From the NCBI GenBank assembly GCA_905215655.1, contig CAJMQT010000068.1:1-10731 (forward strand): DNA of 10,731 nt, read 5' to 3'. This DNA comes from an uncultured bacterium (GTDB lineage Bacteria; Bacteroidota; Bacteroidia; Bacteroidales; Bacteroidaceae). The notes under the pieces are model-generated. The model was given only the letters and a program-made list of their open reading frames with translations. It had not been told where the DNA came from and did not search any database. A program made the position numbers and the translations under genes. Below are positions 6,459 through 10,731 of this stretch, in pieces. How positions within the stretch are numbered: position 1 is the first letter of the stretch; each line of letters opens with the position of its first letter.

Positions 6459-6594
6459 GCCATTGTTTTACGTTTAAAACCGTAAGGATTATCGCTCAAA
6501 ATGTTACAGATTGTCATTTCAGAGCATTCTTTTTTACTCTTATAAAACTTCCGCTTGCCTATTACAAATCATAAGTCTGACAAGCGTCTCATCA

Positions 6595-9060
6595 TTAGCC
6601 CAAAACCTTGAAGCGTGCGAACTTCAACAAGAGTTGTTTTACGCCGGCATTGTTAAACTTCACGGTTGCCTTCGTATTCTCGCCGCTGCCCTCCAGACGT
6701 ATCACCGTGCCCAAACCGAAACGTTCATGCTCTATCACCGAGTTCTCTTTTACGCCCAACGCATTGCCGGAAAATGTCGGTGACGAATGAGATAAAGCGC
6801 CGGACGAATTTTCAGTAAATGCCGACGGGCGGGCGGATGATTGCCGGCTGTAAGCAGAACCTTTCGTCGTGTTCAGCAAACGTTTGAACGACGTTGAGAA
6901 AGTGTCGCTTACCGGCGGCTCATCTGTGTGCATTGCCTCGCGCCGTTTGGGGTCGGCTCTGAACTGAGACGCCACGGGACGGCTGTTCTGATAATATTTG
7001 TCGGACGAGAAGAAGGAACCTCTCGACTGAAAACTTCCGCCCTCATTCATAAATATATCTTTCGCCTCATCGATTTTTATAAGGTTCGGATCGATTTCAC
7101 GGATAAAGCGGCTCGGCGCCTCCATCTCCATTTTTCCGTAGCGGTAGCGGCTTTTGGCGTAAGTGATTATGCAATGTCGCTCGGCACGCGTTATCGCAAC
7201 GTAGAGCAGACGGCGCTCCTCTTCCAGTTCGCGGGCGCTGTTCAGCGACAGCATACTCGGAAAGATGTTCTCTTCAAGACCGACAATAAACACCGTGGGA
7301 AACTCCAATCCCTTGGCACTATGCACCGTCATAAGCGCCACCTTGCTGCCATCGTTGTTGTCATCGCTTTCAAGGTCGGTCTGTAAGGACACCTCCTGCA
7401 AGAAGTCCGTCAGCCCTACCTCGTCCTCCCGGTCTTCTTCCTTACGGCTCTCGACAAACTCCCGCATGCTGCCAAGCAACTCCTCGACGTTCTCTTGGCG
7501 TGAGACGTTCTCGGGAGAATTGTCCGAATAAATGTCGGCGGATATGCCGCTCGCCTTTACTATCTCTGTTCCGAGCGTGTAGGCGTCCTCCGTTTCAAAC
7601 CTCTCGATAAAACTGCTGATCATCGACTTGAAGCCGTCAATCTTGCCAAGCGTGCCCTTGCTTACCGACAGACCGTAAGTTTCGGGATCGCAAATGACGC
7701 TCCAGAAACTTACGCCCCTTACCGACGCCAGTCCCGCAATCTTGTCGACGGTGGTATTTCCGATGCCTCTTTTCGGATAATTGATTATGCGTTTGAACGC
7801 CTCTTCATCGTTCGGGTTGATTATAAGGCGGAAATATGCGATTATGTCTTTTATCTCTTTACGCTGATAAAAGCTCAGTCCGCCGTATATGCGGTAAGGA
7901 ATGCTGACCTTACGCATCGCCTCCTCAAAGCTGCGGCTTTGCGCGTTGGTGCGATAAAGGATGGCGAAGTCGCTGTATTCGCACCCCTCTTCCCTGCGTA
8001 TCCGTTTGATTTCGTTACATACGATGATAGCCTCTTCACGGTCGCTGTACGACGGTTTGACGAGCAGTTTGTCGCCTTCGGCATTCTTGCTGTAAACGTC
8101 TTTGCGTATCTGGCGCATGTTATGGCTTATCAAACTGTTTGCCGCCTGCACTATGCGCTGCGTGCTTCGGTAGTTTCGTTCAAGCTTAAAGAGTTTCGTT
8201 CCGCCGTAAAGCCCTTGAAAATCGAGTATGTTATCGATGTTGGCTCCTCGGAAAGCGTAGATACTTTGAGCGTCGTCGCCGACGGCACAGACGCACTGAC
8301 GCTCTTTTGAAAGCTGCCAGACAATCTTTTGCTGGACGGAGTTTGTGTCCTGATACTCGTCCACCAGGATGAACATAAACCGCTCGACATACTTTTGCCG
8401 CACGTCGTCGTGTTGCTGAAAGAGGAGGTATGTGTTTGTAAGAAGGTCGTCAAAGTCCATCGCATTAGCCTTCTTGCAGCGCTCGCAATAGGCAGAATAC
8501 AGAGCCGCCATAGCCGGAACGTTCTGCCGGCGGTCACGTTCTATCAGTTCTTTTACCTGTGCATATTGTTCGGGAAGTAAGAGATTGTTCTTCGCCATGC
8601 TTATCCTTGAATGCACGGAGGCGGCTTTATATGTCTTGTCATCAAGCTGCATCTCCTTTATCAGTGCCTTAATCAGGCTCCGCGAGTCGTTTTCGTCGTA
8701 GATGGTAAAGTTCGATGAGTAGCCAATTCGTTCCGCTTCGGCTCTCAAAATGCGGGAGAAGATGCTGTGAAACGTTCCCATATTGAGATAACGAGCCGTC
8801 TCGTTGCCCACCAATGTGCCGATGCGCTGCTTCATTTCGTCAGCCGCTTTGTTGGTGAAAGTCAGCGCGAGGATGTTCCAAGGCTTGTATCCCTGCGTCA
8901 GGAGGTAGGCTATTTTGTATGTCAGCACACGCGTCTTGCCCGAGCCGGCGCCGGCTATGACGAGCGAAGAACCGTCGCAATATTCCACCGCCTGCCGCTG
9001 ACTGTCGTTCAGTTCGGAAAGAAATCGCGCTGCTTCGGAATTATTTTCAGAGTTTGACAT
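6595..9060 (-). CDS. uvrD: UvrD/PcrA-type superfamily 1A DNA helicase
   Basis: An 821-residue ATP-dependent 3'-5' DNA helicase of the UvrD/PcrA/Rep group, which acts in nucleotide-excision and mismatch repair and removes proteins from replicating DNA. All core motifs are present: Q-motif LNDSQRQAV at 17-25, Walker A GAGSGKT at 37-43, Ia LALTFTNKAADEM at 64-76, II VDEYQDTN at 233-240, and III GDDAQSIYAFRGA at 261-273. IV is LERNYRST at 293-300, V is LMTVHSAKGLEFP at 576-588, and VI is LLYVAITRAE at 618-627. Residues of about 670-770 are a Ser-rich, poorly conserved linker. They are followed by a C-terminal Tudor-like module (HERFGLGTVIRLEG onward), typical of UvrD/PcrA and thought to contact RNA polymerase. 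The length exceeds the usual 720-750, mainly through the linker. It starts 4 nt after the mtgA stop, so co-transcription is likely. UvrD versus PcrA naming is conventional here. Confidence 0.95.
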   Translation of the reverse strand: MSNSENNSEAARFLSELNDSQRQAVEYCDGSSLVIAGAGSGKTRVLTYKIAYLLTQGYKPWNILALTFTNKAADEMKQRIGTLVGNETARYLNMGTFHSIFSRILRAEAERIGYSSNFTIYDENDSRSLIKALIKEMQLDDKTYKAASVHSRISMAKNNLLLPEQYAQVKELIERDRRQNVPAMAALYSAYCERCKKANAMDFDDLLTNTYLLFQQHDDVRQKYVERFMFILVDEYQDTNSVQQKIVWQLSKERQCVCAVGDDAQSIYAFRGANIDNILDFQGLYGGTKLFKLERNYRSTQRIVQAANSLISHNMRQIRKDVYSKNAEGDKLLVKPSYSDREEAIIVCNEIKRIRREEGCEYSDFAILYRTNAQSRSFEEAMRKVSIPYRIYGGLSFYQRKEIKDIIAYFRLIINPNDEEAFKRIINYPKRGIGNTTVDKIAGLASVRGVSFWSVICDPETYGLSVSKGTLGKIDGFKSMISSFIERFETEDAYTLGTEIVKASGISADIYSDNSPENVSRQENVEELLGSMREFVESRKEEDREDEVGLTDFLQEVSLQTDLESDDNNDGSKVALMTVHSAKGLEFPTVFIVGLEENIFPSMLSLNSARELEEERRLLYVAITRAERHCIITYAKSRYRYGKMEMEAPSRFIREIDPNLIKIDEAKDIFMNEGGSFQSRGSFFSSDKYYQNSRPVASQFRADPKRREAMHTDEPPVSDTFSTSFKRLLNTTKGSAYSRQSSARPSAFTENSSGALSHSSPTFSGNALGVKENSVIEHERFGLGTVIRLEGSGENTKATVKFNNAGVKQLLLKFARFKVLG

Positions 9061-9064
9061 TCTC

Positions 9065-9811
9065 TTATTTCTTTGTTTTATGGTACACTCCGCCTGCCGA
9101 AGTGTCGGGGTTATAGTCTTTTCCTTCCTCCGGAAAAGACGGGAGAAAGCGCATCTGGCGTTCTATCCAGCGTTGACGTTTCTTGACATAGGCGCTCGGT
9201 GAGAGCGAACTGAACTTCAACGGGTTCGGCAGAGTTGCCGCGATAAGGGCGCACTCGCTGCGGAACAGGTCGCAAGCCGGCTTTCCGAAATGTTCTTTTG
9301 CCACCGCGTCGGCACCGTAAATGCCCGGTCCCATCTCGATGGAGTTAAGATACACTTCCATAATCCGCTGCTTGCTCCACATCATTTCGATAAGAACGGT
9401 GAAATAGGCTTCAAGTCCTTTGCGCACCCACGAACGCCCCGGCCACAGGAAAACGTTCTTTGCCGTCTGCTGTGTGATGGTGCTCGCGCCATGCTTGCGC
9501 TTGCTCTCTTTGTTATGTACCACGGCTGTCTCGATTGCCTTATAGTCAAATCCGTGGTGCAGAAGGAAGCGTTGGTCTTCCGACGCCATAACGGCAACGG
9601 GCAGATGGGGTGATATTTTATCGAGCGATACCCAATGGTGGCGCAGCCGGGGCGTCTCTCCTGCGCTCACTTGTTCGGCACAACGGATGAACATCAGCGG
9701 CGTAAAATAGACCGGTATGAAACGTAACAGCACGACAGCAAGAATGGTTGAGCCGAAAAAAGCTACCGCCACCCAACGTATTATGCGACCGAATATTCCG
9801 AGTTTTATCAT
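9065..9811 (-). CDS. mtgA: Monofunctional biosynthetic peptidoglycan transglycosylase (GT51)
   Basis: A 248-residue GT51 enzyme that polymerises lipid II into glycan strands on the outer face of the inner membrane. One N-terminal membrane segment (about residues 12-33) anchors it. GT51 motifs are clear: SEDQRFLLHHGFD at 77-89 with catalytic Glu78, GASTITQQTAKN at 108-119, RKGLEAYFT at 130-138 with the second conserved Glu134, and KQRIMEVYLN at 147-156. GPGIYGADAVA (161-171) and ALIAATLPNP (188-197) follow. No transpeptidase domain follows, so it is monofunctional rather than a class A PBP. The frame stays open upstream to an ATG at 9874, but those 21 codons are translated ACAAG-repeat DNA. 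MIKLGIFGRI at 9811 gives a normal N-terminus and an A/T-rich leader. The helicase gene follows 4 nt downstream, and an OmpA-like lipoprotein gene lies upstream on the same strand across the repeat. Confidence 0.94.
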   Translation of the reverse strand: MIKLGIFGRIIRWVAVAFFGSTILAVVLLRFIPVYFTPLMFIRCAEQVSAGETPRLRHHWVSLDKISPHLPVAVMASEDQRFLLHHGFDYKAIETAVVHNKESKRKHGASTITQQTAKNVFLWPGRSWVRKGLEAYFTVLIEMMWSKQRIMEVYLNSIEMGPGIYGADAVAKEHFGKPACDLFRSECALIAATLPNPLKFSSLSPSAYVKKRQRWIERQMRFLPSFPEEGKDYNPDTSAGGVYHKTKK

Positions 9812-9827
9812 TTTGTTTATTATGCAA

Positions 9828-9981
9828 ACAAGTTTACGAGTTGACAAGGAACAAGTAAACAAATTGACAAGCAAACGGGTTTATCTGTTTGTTTACCTCT
9901 TATCTATTATAACAAACAAGTCGACGAGCAAACAAGAGAGTAAGCCAAACGGCTTGTCTGCTTGTTTACTCGTCGACTTGT
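9828..9981. repeat. Two palindromic blocks of the 8-bp ACAAG repeat filling the ompA-mtgA gap
   Basis: Block A (9828-9896) has about seven tandem units with period 8 (one is 7): ACAAGTTT, ACGAGTTG, ACAAGGA, ACAAGTAA, ACAAATTG, ACAAGCAA, ACGGGTTT. It then flips polarity. GTAAACAAA at 9855-9863 pairs exactly with TTTGTTTAC at 9888-9896. Block B (9916-9981) has ACAAGTCG ACGAGCAA ACAAGAGA followed by an inverted CTTGT half. Positions 9916-9936 match the reverse complement of 9961-9981 at 20 of 21 positions, and an inner stem AAGCC-AAAC-GGCTT lies at 9942-9955. Together they occupy nearly all of the 178 bp between ompA and mtgA. No gene is present. Confidence 0.88.
9916..9981 (-). terminator. Possible 3'-end hairpin of the OmpA-like lipoprotein transcript
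   Basis: On the minus strand this strong hairpin (21-bp arms, one mismatch, plus an inner 5-bp stem) begins 8 nt after the lipoprotein stop codon. It is followed by the moderately T-rich TTGTTATAAT. It could terminate transcription or protect the 3' end, which would separate this gene from mtgA. The lack of a solid T-tract makes true intrinsic termination uncertain. Confidence 0.4.
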
Positions 9982-9989
9982 AAACTCTT

Positions 9990-10667
9990 TTAATTCAACG
10001 ATCCTTTGTTGGCGGCGTTGATCATTTCCTGACTTGCGTACAGATAAACTTCCACACGGCGGTTTTGTGCCTGACCGGCTTTGGTTGAGTTGTCAGCAAC
10101 CGGGTTCTGTGAACCGTAGCCCTGAACTTTCTGTATCTGTGCTGCGCTTACACCGCAAGACTTCAAGTAAGATGAAACCGACTCCGCACGGCTCTGGCTG
10201 AGGGGCACGTTGATGGCGTCGCCACCGGTGATATCGGTGTAACCCTGTATGTCGACAGAGCATGAGTTGTTGTTTTTCAACACGTTAGAGAACTTGGCAA
10301 GCTCGTTCTTTGACGCCGTGTTCAAATCTGACTTGTTAAGGGCGAAGAGCAGACCGGAGTCGAACGTTACCTTAACGGCTTTCAATCCGTTGGCGTCGGT
10401 TACTTCTTCAACCTTTGCGTTCTGCAACTGTGCCTGTGCCTCGGCTTTCACTTTGTCCATGTGTCTGCCGATAAGGGCGCCCGTGCCTGCGCCGACTGCT
10501 GCACCGACAGCAGCACCGACTGCCGTGTTTCCTGCTATCTTACCTACTATTCCTCCAAGGAATGTTCCGCCTGCGGCGCCAACCAAAGAGCCTGTTCCGG
10601 CGTTTGTGCTGCAGCTCATTACTACCGCCGCACACAATCCGAGTGTGAAAAGTCTTAATGTCTTCAT
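9990..10667 (-). CDS. OmpA-family lipoprotein with glycine-zipper segment (YiaD-like)
   Basis: A 225-residue envelope protein. A lipoprotein signal peptide (MKTLRLFTLGLCAAVVMSC) ends in a lipobox with the lipidated Cys at residue 19. Residues of about 27-68 form a glycine zipper (GAAGGTFLGGIVG...GAAVGAAVGAGTGALIG), likely membrane-associated. Residues of about 98-210 are an OmpA C-terminal peptidoglycan-binding domain: FDSGLLFALN, IQGYTDITGG with Asp145, LSQSRAESVSSYL with Arg160, GYGSQNPVADN and NRRVEVYL. Asp145 and Arg160 match the pair that binds diaminopimelate in this family. The order of parts is like E. coli YiaD. Expected role: tethering the outer membrane to peptidoglycan. It is preceded by an A-rich leader without a Shine-Dalgarno sequence, as is usual in Bacteroidetes. 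mtgA lies downstream across a repeat hairpin. Confidence 0.92.
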   Translation of the reverse strand: MKTLRLFTLGLCAAVVMSCSTNAGTGSLVGAAGGTFLGGIVGKIAGNTAVGAAVGAAVGAGTGALIGRHMDKVKAEAQAQLQNAKVEEVTDANGLKAVKVTFDSGLLFALNKSDLNTASKNELAKFSNVLKNNNSCSVDIQGYTDITGGDAINVPLSQSRAESVSSYLKSCGVSAAQIQKVQGYGSQNPVADNSTKAGQAQNRRVEVYLYASQEMINAANKGSLN

Positions 10668-10690
10668 AATTTCGTTTTCTTTTTAGTTTT

Positions 10691-10716
10691 GTTATAATCT
10701 ATCGTTTTTATTCAAA
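10691..10716 (-). promoter_or_regulatory. Weak candidate promoter of the lipoprotein gene
   Basis: On the minus strand, TTTG (10713-10716) is followed after 16 nt by TATAAC (10691-10696), about 24 nt before the ATG. It only partly resembles the Bacteroidetes consensus (TTTG, about 20 nt, TAnnTTTG). The spacing is short and the -7 box imperfect, so this is a tentative call. Confidence 0.22.
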
Positions 10717-10731
10717 TGTCGTCGTAACATG

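Larger units (their letters stand above)
6226..6594. other. Convergent intergenic region, 369 bp, repeat-rich, no gene
   Basis: The gap lies between the converging kinase and helicase genes. In order it holds an ACAAG repeat (6237-6260), a weak 6-bp stem TGACGG/CCGTCA (6263-6268 with 6281-6286), another TGTTCC/GGAACA (6289-6294 with 6309-6314), the 22-bp-period array (6368-6458), and a small palindrome GTTTTA-CGTT-TAAAAC (6465-6480). CGCTTG/CAAGCG (6552-6557 with 6581-6586) lies just past the helicase stop. CAAATCATAAG occurs twice in the same orientation, at 6299-6309 and 6565-6575, bracketing the array. I see no credible ORF: the short plus-strand frames here either run antisense into the helicase gene or have no family features. 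Confidence 0.7.

Noticed and set aside
6552..6586. CGCTTG/CAAGCG stem after the helicase stop as a terminator
   Set aside because: It has only 6 bp with a 23-nt loop and a weak T-run. The array hairpin further on is a better candidate.
6511..6783. A 90-codon plus-strand frame at the helicase 3' end
   Set aside because: Most of it is antisense to the helicase C-terminal domain. It has no family features or leader signals.

Overview
The window most likely comes from a Bacteroidales chromosome, probably Prevotella or a close relative. The protein families, the lack of usable Shine-Dalgarno sequences before most genes (A-rich leaders instead) and the moderate GC content point that way. The style of the intergenic repeats also looks familiar from that group, but only from memory. 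There are eight protein-coding genes in two blocks that converge at about 6.2-6.6 kb. No tRNA, rRNA, CRISPR array, transposase or phage gene was seen.

Left block, plus strand, 9-6225: five genes that look like a catabolic cluster for a sugar acid or related small carboxylate. They are a DapA/NanA-family class I aldolase or lyase, a sodium:solute symporter (SSS), an iron-containing alcohol dehydrogenase, a PdxA-family dehydrogenase of the PdxA2 type, and a DUF1537 four-carbon acid-sugar kinase. Characterised DUF1537 kinase + PdxA2 pairs phosphorylate a C4 sugar acid (D-threonate or D-erythronate type) and oxidise the 4-phosphate. The product loses CO2 to give dihydroxyacetone phosphate. Here the symporter would import the substrate, while the aldolase and alcohol dehydrogenase would make or remove pyruvate- and aldehyde-level intermediates. 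The true substrate cannot be read from the sequence, and this gene combination is the main metabolic puzzle of the window.

Right block, minus strand, 10667-6595: an OmpA-type lipoprotein with a glycine zipper, a monofunctional peptidoglycan glycosyltransferase (mtgA) and a UvrD/PcrA helicase. mtgA and the helicase are 4 nt apart and probably co-transcribed. These are envelope and DNA-maintenance genes unrelated to the left block.

The intergenic DNA is unusually structured. Most gaps longer than 90 bp carry a repeat or palindrome: a 17-bp perfect inverted repeat before the alcohol dehydrogenase, a T-tract-ended hairpin before pdxA, and an 8-bp-period ACAAG repeat that begins 8-15 nt after three different stop codons. 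Between the converging blocks lies a four-unit, 22-bp-period palindromic array containing a 14-bp-stem hairpin. These repeats also create false in-frame N-terminal extensions on two genes (kinase and mtgA), which are trimmed here.
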